A stretch of DNA of 15,246 nt from CAIWXH01 sp964555675 (GCA_964555675.1 CAZKTU010000154.1:1-15246), one strand, 5' to 3'. Counted from the first letter of the stretch, positions 1 through 8,000 are shown. A program made the numbers and translations. Notes: generated from the letters alone by a model not told the origin.

Positions 1-2234
1 CCCCGCAGCTCGGCGGGGGGCTGGCGGAGGGCGCGGGCCACCTCGCGCAGCTCCATCCACCACTGGTATTTGGGGCGGGCGAAGTCGGGCTCCATCATGC
101 GGGGCAGATCCTCGAGGTTGAAGATCTTGACGTGTCCGCCCTGGTAGCCGATGAAGGCGCCGTCGGGCTGGCCGTGGAGGGCCCGCTCGCTCAAGAACTC
201 GACGCACTTGACCGCCAGGCGCGTGGCCTGGATGCGGTCGAAGGGCGAGGGGTCGCCGCCCTGCTGCAGGTGGCCGAGGATGGCCTGGCGCACCTCGAAG
301 AGGTTGCCGCCCTCCTCCTCGAAGAGCGAGGCCATAAAGCCGGTGCTGTAGACCCGATTGGCCTTCTCGTTGCGGATCACCAGGCTCAGACGCTTGCCGC
401 GCTTGAACCAGTAGATCATCTCGTCGATGTCGGCCTGCAGGTCGCGCAGGGTGATGCCCTCCTCGGGCAGATAGACCCGCTCGGCGCCGGTCGAGAGGCC
501 GCCCATCAGGGCCAGATAGCCGCAGTCGCGGCCCATCACCTCGACCACGAAGCAGCGGCGCGAGGCCACGGCGCTCTGCTTGATGCGGTCCACGGCCTCG
601 ACGATACTGTTGAGGGCGGTGTCGGCGCCGATGCTCAGCTCTGAGCCGGGCAGATTATTGTCGATCGAGGCCGGCAGGCAGATGATCGGGATGTTGAAGG
701 CCGGGAAGATATGGCGCTCGGCGTAGAGCTTGTGGCAGGCGGTGTAGCCCGCCCCACCGCCGATCATGAGTAGGCCGTTGAGGTTGAAGCGCTCGATATT
801 GCGGGCGATCTGGTAGAGCTCGGGGCCCTGGGGCACTTTGCGGTTGGTGCCGAGCTCGGCCCCGCCCGTGGTGGCCCAGCCGCTGACGCTCATCCAGTCC
901 ATCTCCTGGAGCTTGCCCTCGATCAGGCCCTCGAAGCCGCCCTGGACGCCGAGGACCTGATGGCCCTGGTCGACGAAGAGACGCACGGCGGCGCGGGCCG
1001 CCGTATTCATGCCGGGCGACGGCCCGCCGGCGTGGAGGATCGCGAAGCGCTTCGAGTTGGCCGCGTTGCCGGGGCGGGGCGGCTTCGAGCGCACCAGGGT
1101 GCGCAGGGTGCGCATGGCCTCGCCGAAGCTGCCCCCGCGCAGGGCCATGGCGCGCTCGTAGTCGTGGGCGGCGATGGCCTCGGCGACGGCGCGGGTTTCG
1201 GTGACACACTGCATCAGCGGCGCCGTCGTGATGCGGTTCTCACGCATGCCGATCAGCTGGGGCTCGCGCTCGGGGGTGGCGCTGAGCAGATCCTTTACGG
1301 CGGTGTAGCCGAGCAGGGTGCTCATCCAGCGGTCGAAGGCGCTGGGGGCCCCGCCGCGCTGGACGTGGCCGAGGATAGTCACCCTGGTGTCTTCGCCCAG
1401 ACGCTCCTCGAGCACCTGCTTGACATAGTCGGCGGAGATCTCGTTGCCGTGGCGGTCCTGGGCGCCCTCGGCGATCACCACCAGGCTATCGCGGCGCCCG
1501 CTCTCGCGGCCGGCGCGCAGGGCCTCGCACATGGCGCTCTCCCAGTCGTCGGTCTCGGGGGGGTGTTCGGGGATGAACACCCAGTCGGCGCCGCCCGAGA
1601 TAGCGCCCATGAGGGCCAGGTAGCCGCAGTTGCGGCCCATCACCTCGATCACGAAGGTGCGCTGGTGGCTGGCGGCGGTCGAGGTGATCGCGTCGAGGGC
1701 CTCGGTGATGCGGTGCAGGGCCGAGTCGGCGCCGATGGTCATGTCGGTGCCGGCGAAGTCGTTGTCGATCGAGCCGACCATGCCGGTGATGCCGAGGAAG
1801 GGGTGGGCGGCCGCTGTGGCGGCATCGAGCTCGCCGGCCTCGACCAGCTCGCCCAGCAGCTCGGGCCACTCGTGGCGGAACAGGTCGGCCCCGGTGAGGC
1901 TGCCGTCGCCGCCGATCACCACCAGGCGATCAATCCCGTGGGCGAGCAGGTTGCGCGCGGCCTGGCGGCGGCCCTCGCGGGTGCGGAAGCCGGCGCTGCG
2001 GGCGGTGCCGATCAGGGTGCCGCCCTTGTGCAGGATGCCGCCCACGCCGTCCCATGTCAGGGGGCGGATGTGCGATCCGCCCCGGATCATGCCCTCGTAC
2101 CCCTCGTAGATGGCGTAGACTTCGCAGCCGAGGTTGATGCCGGTGCGCACGACGGCGCGCACGGCGGCGTTCATCCCCTGGGCGTCGCCGCCGCTCGTGA
2201 GAACCCCGATCCTGCGTTTTGGCTGGGCAGACAT
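1..2234 (-). CDS. pfkA: Tandem (eukaryote-type) ATP-dependent 6-phosphofructokinase, 3' end beyond window
   Basis: Phosphorylates fructose 6-phosphate to fructose 1,6-bisphosphate in glycolysis (cytosol). The frame stays open for 744 codons from ATG 2234 to the window edge; animal PFKs have about 780 residues, so little is missing. Two PFK units are fused. The N-unit (about 1-385) has GGDAQGMN at 15-22, GGDGS at 108-112 (nucleotide/Mg site), GSIDND at 154-159 with catalytic base D157, EVMGR, and GHVQRGG. The C-unit (from about 398) has AGGPSPGMN, GGGAG at 492-496 where GGDGS is expected, SIDNN at 523-527, and GHLQQGGDPSPFDR. Motif wording (SIDNDF, GTDMTIG, SHQRTFV) resembles animal and fungal PFK more than the 320-residue bacterial PfkA. 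An AGGAAAGAG stretch precedes the ATG. It lies 51 bp after prs and is probably cotranscribed. Inference: N-unit catalytic, C-unit regulatory. Confidence 0.93.
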   Translation of the reverse strand, partial: MSAQPKRRIGVLTSGGDAQGMNAAVRAVVRTGINLGCEVYAIYEGYEGMIRGGSHIRPLTWDGVGGILHKGGTLIGTARSAGFRTREGRRQAARNLLAHGIDRLVVIGGDGSLTGADLFRHEWPELLGELVEAGELDAATAAAHPFLGITGMVGSIDNDFAGTDMTIGADSALHRITEALDAITSTAASHQRTFVIEVMGRNCGYLALMGAISGGADWVFIPEHPPETDDWESAMCEALRAGRESGRRDSLVVIAEGAQDRHGNEISADYVKQVLEERLGEDTRVTILGHVQRGGAPSAFDRWMSTLLGYTAVKDLLSATPEREPQLIGMRENRITTAPLMQCVTETRAVAEAIAAHDYERAMALRGGSFGEAMRTLRTLVRSKPPRPGNAANSKRFAILHAGGPSPGMNTAARAAVRLFVDQGHQVLGVQGGFEGLIEGKLQEMDWMSVSGWATTGGAELGTNRKVPQGPELYQIARNIERFNLNGLLMIGGGAGYTACHKLYAERHIFPAFNIPIICLPASIDNNLPGSELSIGADTALNSIVEAVDRIKQSAVASRRCFVVEVMGRDCGYLALMGGLSTGAERVYLPEEGITLRDLQADIDEMIYWFKRGKRLSLVIRNEKANRVYSTGFMASLFEEEGGNLFEVRQAILGHLQQGGDPSPFDRIQATRLAVKCVEFLSERALHGQPDGAFIGYQGGHVKIFNLEDLPRMMEPDFARPKYQWWMELREVARALRQPPAELR

Positions 2235-2285
2235 CTCGCTTCTCTTTCCTGCCGCGTGTCGCCCTGACTCCGGCTTCGCCCCCCC

Positions 2286-3233
2286 TTAGGCCGGGAACAT
2301 CCCGCTCACACTCTCTCTGGTGTGGATGCGTCTGATGGCCTCGGCGAGGAGTGGAGCGACCGAGACGATCTCGATCTGCTCCGAGAGGGTCACGGGCTGT
2401 GTTTCGATGGTATCGGTGATGAACAGGCGTCTGATCGGGCTGGCCGCGAGGCGCTCGATCGAGCCGGGGGTCAGCACGCCGTGGCTGACCAGGGCATAGA
2501 TCTCGCGGGCCCCGTAATCGGCCAGACGGCGCGCCACCTCGGCGAGGGTGCCCCCCGAGATGGTGAAGTCGTCGACGATCAGGGCGGTCTTGCCGGCGAC
2601 ATCGCCGATGATCTCTAGCACCTCTGCGTGCTCGTCGTGGGCCGTGCGCTCTTTGTTGGCGATGGCCAGCGATGCGCCGAGGGCGCGCATGTAGCGGCGT
2701 GCCGCCTTTACGAAGCCTGCATCGGGCGAGACGACCACCAGGTTCGGCAGGGCCAGTTGCTCGATGCGTCGCGCCAGGACGGGCAGGGCGTACAGGTTGT
2801 CGACCGGGATGCGGAAGAACCCCTGGATCTGCGGCGCGTGGAGATCGACGGTGACCACCCGGTCGCACCCCGCAGCCTCGATGCAGTCGGCGCAGACCCG
2901 CGCACGGATCGAGACGCGCGGCTCGTCCTTTTTGTCACCCTTCGCGTAGCTGAAATATGGGATCACCGCCGTCACCGAGGCCGCACTGGCCCGGTTCAGG
3001 GCGTCGATCCAGAAGAGCAGCTCCATGAAGCTGTCGTTGCTGGGGAAGACGGTGCCCTGGACGATGTAGACCTCGCGGCCGCGCACATTCTCGAGCACGC
3101 GCACGAAGGTGTTGCCCTCCGAGAAGGTGATCACCTCGCCGAGGGCCGGCTCAAGGCCCAGCTGGGCGCAGATGTTCGCGGTCAGCCCCTTGCTCGTGCT
3201 GCCGGCGAAGATGAGTATGTCGTCCAGGCTCAT
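2286..3233 (-). CDS. prs: Ribose-phosphate pyrophosphokinase (PRPP synthetase)
   Basis: Transfers pyrophosphate from ATP to ribose 5-phosphate, making PRPP for purine, pyrimidine, histidine, tryptophan and NAD synthesis (cytosol). The 315-residue length is normal for class I Prs. Recognisable blocks in order: NDSFMELLFWIDALNRASA, VIPYFSYAKGDKKDEPR, VTVDLHAPQIQGFF, VVSPDAG, NKER with K194 and R196 (the catalytic-loop Lys and Arg of the family), VDDFTISGGT at 220-229, GVLTPGSIERL, and a terminal LLAEAIRRIH. The PRPP loop is unusual: the family norm is VDDxxDTGGT, and here the second acidic position is Ile225 and Thr is Ser226. An in-frame TAA six codons upstream of ATG 3233 (one G-rich stretch, GAGGCGGGG, between them) fixes the start. 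It sits between the deacetylase-family gene (78 bp away) and the PFK gene. It is probably an active enzyme, though a divergent paralogue is possible. Confidence 0.93.
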   Translation of the reverse strand: MSLDDILIFAGSTSKGLTANICAQLGLEPALGEVITFSEGNTFVRVLENVRGREVYIVQGTVFPSNDSFMELLFWIDALNRASAASVTAVIPYFSYAKGDKKDEPRVSIRARVCADCIEAAGCDRVVTVDLHAPQIQGFFRIPVDNLYALPVLARRIEQLALPNLVVVSPDAGFVKAARRYMRALGASLAIANKERTAHDEHAEVLEIIGDVAGKTALIVDDFTISGGTLAEVARRLADYGAREIYALVSHGVLTPGSIERLAASPIRRLFITDTIETQPVTLSEQIEIVSVAPLLAEAIRRIHTRESVSGMFPA

Positions 3234-3270
3234 GGCTGCCCCGCCTCGTTACACCTCCACCGCGGGGGAC

Positions 3271-3276
3271 AGTATA
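3271..3276 (-). promoter_or_regulatory. Candidate -10 box of prs
   Basis: TATACT on the minus strand, about 38 bases before the prs ATG, in an otherwise GC-rich gap. The predicted transcript start is near 3264, giving a leader of about 30 nt. No good -35 hexamer is visible at 16-18 bp; the hairpin of 3285-3308 occupies that space. Confidence 0.45.
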
Positions 3277-3280
3277 GCAC

Positions 3281-3312
3281 GGCCCCACGCCGGGGCGGAC
3301 AGGCGTGGCCCC
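3281..3312 (-). terminator. Hairpin just after the deacetylase-family gene
   Basis: CCACGCC (3285-3291) pairs with GGCGTGG (3302-3308) across a 10-base loop. A further GG/CC pair lies at 3281-3282 and 3311-3312 beyond a 2x2 mismatch. It begins at the TAG stop of the upstream gene and has no T-run, so it could be a weak terminator or a remnant of a dispersed palindromic repeat. Confidence 0.4.
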
Positions 3313-4205
3313 TACAGGTCGGCCGCCGCCGACACCGTCTGGAAGTGGATGTCGACGGTGTCGCCGATGTGGCGGGCGTAGCCGCCGGCCATGGTGATCG
3401 CGAGCGGCAGCCCGGCGGCCCGGCAGTAGTGGAAGACCACCCGGTCGCGCTCGGCCAGGCCACCTTTGGTCATGGCCAGGCGCCCCAGCCGATCGTCGAA
3501 GTAGGGGTCGGCCCCGGCCAGGTAGATCGCCAGGTCTGCGCGCGCGGCCCCTATGGCGCGCCGCACCCCATCTTCCAGGGCGTCGAGGTAGACGTCGTCG
3601 CCGGCCCCGTCGGGCAGCTCGAGGTCGAGGTCGCTGCGCTGCTTGTGGAAGGGGAAGTTCTTCGCGCCGTGGATCGAGAAGCTGTAGATGCTCTCGTCGC
3701 CCGCCAGGATGGCGGCGGTGCCGTCGCCCTGGTGCACGTCACAGTCGATGATCACGACGCGCCGGGCCCGGCCCTCGGCCTGCATCGCCCGCGCCGCCAC
3801 CACCGAGTCGTTGAAGACGCAGTAGCCCGCCCCGTGGGCGGCGAAGGCGTGGTGGGTGCCGCCCGCCAGGTTGACCCCGACCTCGCCCGCGAGGGCGGCC
3901 CTACAGGCCTCGATGGTCGCCCCCGCCGAGCGCCGCGAGCGCTCGACCATCTGCGGCGACCAGGGGAAGCCGATCCGCCGCTGCTCCTGCGCGCTCAGCT
4001 CGCCCCGCTGGACCCGGCCGATATAACCCCCGTCGTGGGCCCGCGCCAGCTCCTCGTCCGTCGCGGCGTGGGGCACGCGCATGCGCTCGGGCGGCACCAG
4101 CGCGCTTGCCACGACCCGCTCGCGCAGCATGGAGTATTTGGCCATGGGGAAGCGGTGGCCCGCCGGCAGGGGTAGGACAAAGGTATCAGAGGAGAAGATC
4201 AGCAT
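3312..4205 (-). CDS. Histone-deacetylase-superfamily amidohydrolase
   Basis: Zinc hydrolase of the arginase/deacetylase fold. Bacterial members remove acetyl or related acyl groups from lysines, polyamines or small amides; the substrate here cannot be read from sequence. The 297 residues carry the whole active site: the His pair in GGTHHA (H118, H119), FND at 131-133, zinc ligands D156 and H158 in IDCDVHQGDG, D233 in GADPYFDD, and the transition-state Tyr Y276 in GGYAR. N-terminal KYSML and the compact size resemble the HDAC11-like (class IV) branch. ATG 4205 was chosen because the protein then opens with the family's usual N-terminus and a TATAAT box lies nine bases before it. There is no Shine-Dalgarno sequence, so a leaderless mRNA is plausible. 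It lies 76 bp after the FHA regulator gene on the same strand. Family certain, function open. Confidence 0.92.
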   Translation of the reverse strand: MLIFSSDTFVLPLPAGHRFPMAKYSMLRERVVASALVPPERMRVPHAATDEELARAHDGGYIGRVQRGELSAQEQRRIGFPWSPQMVERSRRSAGATIEACRAALAGEVGVNLAGGTHHAFAAHGAGYCVFNDSVVAARAMQAEGRARRVVIIDCDVHQGDGTAAILAGDESIYSFSIHGAKNFPFHKQRSDLDLELPDGAGDDVYLDALEDGVRRAIGAARADLAIYLAGADPYFDDRLGRLAMTKGGLAERDRVVFHYCRAAGLPLAITMAGGYARHIGDTVDIHFQTVSAAADL

Positions 4206-4214
4206 GGCCCGCGC

Positions 4215-4220
4215 ATTATA
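4215..4220 (-). promoter_or_regulatory. Consensus -10 box of the deacetylase-family gene
   Basis: Perfect TATAAT on the minus strand, nine bases before ATG 4205. Transcription would begin a base or two before the start codon, giving an essentially leaderless mRNA, which fits the lack of a Shine-Dalgarno sequence. TGGCGG lies 16 bp upstream and is a poor -35. Confidence 0.55.
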
Positions 4221-4281
4221 GCGCGCCCGCGCGGCTCCGCCAGGCCGTGCAGGCGGCCTTCGTGCCCCGCAGCCAGGTCGT

Positions 4282-4941
4282 TTACGGCCCCGGCTGCGCC
4301 TCCTCGGGCGGCTGGGGCAGCAGCACATACCCCAGGCCCCTGCGCGTCTGCAGCAGCTCGCCCGTCTGGCCGGCCCGCCTGAGCACGCCCCGCAGGTTGC
4401 TCAGGGCCCGGTCGAGGGCCTCGGCGTCGAGGCCGGGGTCGTAGCCGCGGCCCCAGATCGCCTCGGCGCAGGCCTCGCGGGTGCATAGCTCGCCAAGGTG
4501 GCGGTAGAGGTGGCTGAGCAGCCGGTGCTGCCCCGCCGTCAGCTCGAGGGGCTGGGCCCCCAGGTAGAAGATCTGGGCCCGCTCGTCGAGGCGCAGGCGC
4601 GTGGCCGGCACCACCGTCGGGTCGGGGTCGACGAAGCGCAGCAGCTCGCCGGCCGCGCCCAGGCCGATCGTGTCGCGGTTGCTCAGCAGGTGCGGGGCCG
4701 CCAACTGCTGCCCGTTGATGTAGGTGCCATTGGCGCTCCCGGCGTCGTGCAGCACGTGGCGCGGGCCCTCGCGCACGATGCGGGCGTGCAGCCGCGAGAC
4801 GGTCTGGCGCGCGATGATGATGTCGCACAGCGACGAGCGCCCGATGGTGTGCTCGGCGCCGCTGAGCAGGAATTCGCCAGGTGCGACGTCGGCGCTCAGG
4901 GCTACCAGGCGCGCGATTGGGGTGTCGTCATGCTCGGCCAT
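4282..4941 (-). CDS. FHA domain - winged-helix (PhoB/OmpR-type) transcriptional regulator
   Basis: A likely DNA-binding regulator controlled by phosphothreonine recognition. The 219-residue protein has an N-terminal FHA domain with the full set of conserved residues: GRSS at 34-37, SRLH at 49-52 and NGTYING at 71-77, so phosphopeptide binding looks intact. Residues about 115-210 form a PhoB/OmpR-like winged helix (LELTAGQHRLLSHLYRH, then a recognition-helix region ALDRALSNLRGVLRRAG and a wing ending in TRRGLGYVLLP). In effect FHA replaces the receiver domain of a response regulator; this differs from EmbR, where the winged helix comes first and FHA last. ATG 4941 lies six bases after a TACAAT box with no Shine-Dalgarno sequence, suggesting a leaderless mRNA. 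It is divergent from the Ser/Thr kinase gene, its probable partner. A short acidic, proline-rich tail closes it. Confidence 0.9.
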   Translation of the reverse strand: MAEHDDTPIARLVALSADVAPGEFLLSGAEHTIGRSSLCDIIIARQTVSRLHARIVREGPRHVLHDAGSANGTYINGQQLAAPHLLSNRDTIGLGAAGELLRFVDPDPTVVPATRLRLDERAQIFYLGAQPLELTAGQHRLLSHLYRHLGELCTREACAEAIWGRGYDPGLDAEALDRALSNLRGVLRRAGQTGELLQTRRGLGYVLLPQPPEEAQPGP

Positions 4942-4947
4942 AACCCT

Positions 4948-4953
4948 ATTGTA
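4948..4953 (-). promoter_or_regulatory. -10 box of the FHA-winged-helix gene
   Basis: TACAAT on the minus strand ends six bases before ATG 4941. With the usual 6-7 base distance, transcription starts at the A of the ATG itself, predicting a leaderless mRNA. No -35 match is visible, which suggests an activator or an alternative sigma factor. Confidence 0.55.
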
Positions 4954-4979
4954 CCGCACGCCGCGGCCCTGTGGCGTGC

Positions 4980-4985
4980 TACAAT
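4980..4985 (+). promoter_or_regulatory. -10 box of the Ser/Thr kinase gene
   Basis: TACAAT, mirror image of the box for the divergent gene. The predicted start is near 4992, leaving a leader of about 28 nt to ATG 5020 that has no purine-rich ribosome site. No -35 match at 16-18 bp. Confidence 0.5.
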
Positions 4986-5019
4986 AGCTCGCGAACGTAC
5001 TCCCCTCCCGCGGTGCGCC

Positions 5020-8000
5020 ATGCTTGATCCCGGGTCGCTCATCCAACAGCGCTATCAGATCGTGCGCCTGATAGGGCGCGGCGGTATGGGCGCGGTCTAC
5101 GAGGCCCTCGACAGGCGCCTGCGCAACACCGTGGCCCTCAAGCAGATGATCGGCAGCGCCGAAGAGAATGCCGAGGCCTTCGAGCGCGAGGCCCAGATCC
5201 TCGCCGCCCTGCGCCACCCGGCCCTCCCCAAGGTGATCGACTACTTCCGCGACGCCGTCGGCCGCTTCTTGGTGATGGAGTTCTTCGGCGGCGCCGACTT
5301 GGCCGCCCTCCAGGCTCGCCACGGCGGCCCCTTCCCCCCCGAAGAGGTCGTCGGCTGGGGCGCTCAGCTCCTGGCCGCCCTCGATTACCTCCACACGCGC
5401 CAATCCCCCGTGCTCCACCGCGATATTAAGCCCCAGAATATCAAGCTCACCCCCGAGGGCCAGGTGGTGCTGCTCGATTTCGGCCTCGCCAAGGGCGCAG
5501 GCGCGGGCAGCCCCGCCAGCTTCTTCGGCTATACGCTCCAGTACGCGCCCCTCGAGCAGATCGAGGGCAGTGGCACCGAGCCCCGCTCGGACCTCTATGC
5601 CCTGGCCGCGACGCTCTACCATATGCTCACCGACCGCCCGCCCCCCAGCGCCCCCGTGCGCGCCGACGCGGTCATCGGCGGCAGGCCCGACCCCCTGCGC
5701 CCCGTCCGCGAGCTCAACCCGGCCGTCCCCGCCGAGGTGAGCGACCTGCTGCTCGCCGCGATGGCCCTGCGCCGCGAGGATCGCCCCCCCTCCGCCGCCG
5801 CTTTCCGCGCGGCCCTCGTCGCCGCCGCCGCCTATACCGCCCAGACCGTCGGCTGGGCCGACCCGCTCCCCCAGCTCGCCCCGGCCCTCGCCGCGCCGCC
5901 TTCGACCGGGCAGGCTCGCCCGCTCAGCATCGGCTGGGAACAGGTGCGCGAGGCCGCCCGGGCCCAGGCCGACCAGGTGCTGCGCGAGCTCGCCGGCACC
6001 CCGCGCCGCCTCGGCCCCTATATCCCCGAGGTCTATGTGCCCCGCCCCGAGGCCGAGGCCGAGCTGCGCGCCTTCGTCGAGGGTCGCAGCGGGGCCCTGC
6101 TGCTGCTCGGCGACTCGGGCGTGGGCAAGACCTGCCTCCTGGCCCGCTGGGCCGAGTCGCGCCGTGAGGCCGGCGACGCGGTGCTGCTCTACCGCTGCGG
6201 CGGCTCACTCGGCCCCGAGATCGACCGCGAGATCGCCCGCGACCTGGGGCGCGAGGCCCCCGAGCAGCTCTTGCACGACCTGGGCGAGATCGGCCGGCTC
6301 GGCCAGGCCGCCGGCCGGCGCCTGTTGATCATCTTCGACGCGGTGAACGAGTACCGCGGCGGCTCTCAGGCCGGCCCCGAGGCCCTGCTCCAACAGATCG
6401 ACGCCCTGATCGGCCGCGCCGCCGGCCCCTGGGTGCGCGTCGTCGCCAGCTGCAACAGCGCCACCTGGGGCCAGCTCGAGCGGGCCGGCGCCACCCGCCT
6501 GCTCTGGGGCAGTTACCACCAGGCCGCCGACGGCGAGCCGCGCCTGCTGCTCGGGCCCTTCGCCCCCGCCGACCTCGCCGAGGCCTACCCGCGCTACAGC
6601 CGCTTCTTCCAGGTCCAGACGCCTCTCGAGAGCCTACCTCTCACCCTGCGCGAGCGCCTGCGCAAGCCCCTGATGCTGCGCATGATCGCCGAGAGCTATC
6701 GCGACGGCCCGGTGCTCTCGGCCGCCCGCGGTCTGAGCCTGGGCCTCTTTCGGCGCTTCTACGACGAGCGGGTGCGCCAGCGCCGCGAGCAGCTGTTCAT
6801 GGACGAGCTCGCCGCCGAGATGCTGCGCCGCGGCGAGGCCTCCGTCCCCCTGCGCGACCTGGCCCGCAACGAGCAGCTGCGCGACGAGCTGCTCAGCGAT
6901 GAGCCCGACTCGACCTATATCAGGCTGCTCGACGGCGGCGTCCTGGCCGAGCTGGCCGGCGACCCCTTCAGCGGCGAGGTGGTCAGCTTCGCCTACGCCG
7001 AGCTCGGGGCCTTCGTGCTCGCCCGCCGCCTGCTGGCCGACCCGAGCGCCCGCCAGGCCCTTCCGGCCGCCGTCGGCGAGCTGCTCGAGCGGGCCCGCAG
7101 CTTCCCCCTGGCCTTCGATGTGGCCCGCACCGCCCTGCTGATCGCCCGGCAGCCCGAGGCCTTCGCCGCCCTGGCGCAGTCGCCCGATGTCGAGCAGCGC
7201 GAGCTGGTCGCCCAGAGCCTGGTCGAGCTCTATGCCGACGACCCGGCGGCGGCCTCAGAGCTGATCAAGGGTCTCTGCCAGCGCGAGTCGGACGAGGCCC
7301 GCCGCACCGCCCTCAAGGCGGCCTACTATATCGGCCCGCGGGCCCGCGAGATCTTCCTCTGGGCGGCCGGACGCGGCAGCCCCGCCCTGCGGCGCGTCGC
7401 CCGCGATACCCTCTACCTGACCTGGCGCAACGACCCGGCCTTCACCTACGGGCTGCTGCGCGAGCTGGTGGCCCGCATCGGCCCGGGCGCCCTGCGCGAC
7501 TTGCGCAATATTCTCGAGTTCTTCTTCGAGCTCTCGGTGGTGATCTATATCAACCACCCCGAGCGCCCCGATGTGCGCGATACGACCGTCGAGCTCTACT
7601 ACGAGCTGGCCCGCCAGCGCCTGCACCTCGATATCCTCAACACCGGCATGTTCGGCAAGACGATCGAGGACCTGATCTTCCAGGCCGTGGCCAGCGCTTT
7701 CTCGCAGCCCATCCTCGACACCATGCTCATGACCGAGGTGGTGCCGGTCGAGGAGTTCTTCGCCGTGCCGCCCGAGGAGCGAGCCATCCTGGTGCGGGCC
7801 GCGCCCCTCTTCGACCCGGCCACGCCCCTCGCCGAGCACGCCGCCGACCTCGAGGCCCTGCTGCGGGCAAAGAATGTCTTCTTCAACGTGGTGGCGATCG
7901 CCCAGATCGCCATCCACGCCGCCGCCGACCTGCGCGCCGCCGAGCCCTTCGTGCGCGCCCTGTTCGACCGGCTCGACGGCGAGGGCCGCCTCTGGCTGCT

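Larger units (their letters stand above)
4946..4987. promoter_or_regulatory. Long inverted repeat holding both divergent -10 boxes
   Basis: CTATTGTA-CC-GCACGCC (4946-4962) is the reverse complement of GGCGTGCTACAATAG (4973-4987) over 15 of 15 bases, apart from a 2-base bulge (4954-4955). The centre is 10 bases (4963-4972). Each arm contains TACAATAG reading outward toward its own gene. This is a candidate operator for shared control of the regulator and kinase genes. Confidence 0.65.

Noticed and set aside
960..2267. Plus-strand open frame over the phosphofructokinase gene
   Set aside because: Low-complexity GAHQ-rich translation antisense to a gene with clear PFK motifs; codon-bias shadow.
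2628..4175. Plus-strand 515-codon frame across prs and the deacetylase-family gene
   Set aside because: It runs through two real genes and their gap on the opposite strand and has no recognisable motif.
4210..4225. CGCGC and GCGCG flanking the TATAAT box at 4215
   Set aside because: Five-base GC arms are expected by chance in sequence of this composition.
4206..4328. Upstream extension of the deacetylase-family gene
   Set aside because: Arg/Pro-rich translation overlapping the end of the FHA gene and the TATAAT box; the family N-terminus begins at ATG 4205.
4498..5019. Upstream extension of the kinase frame
   Set aside because: The extra residues overlap the divergent FHA gene and both promoters; the kinase fold starts about 12 residues after ATG 5020.
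4942..5622. Upstream extension of the FHA regulator frame
   Set aside because: It would run antisense through the kinase catalytic domain; ATG 4941 sits exactly at a promoter and a few residues before the FHA fold.
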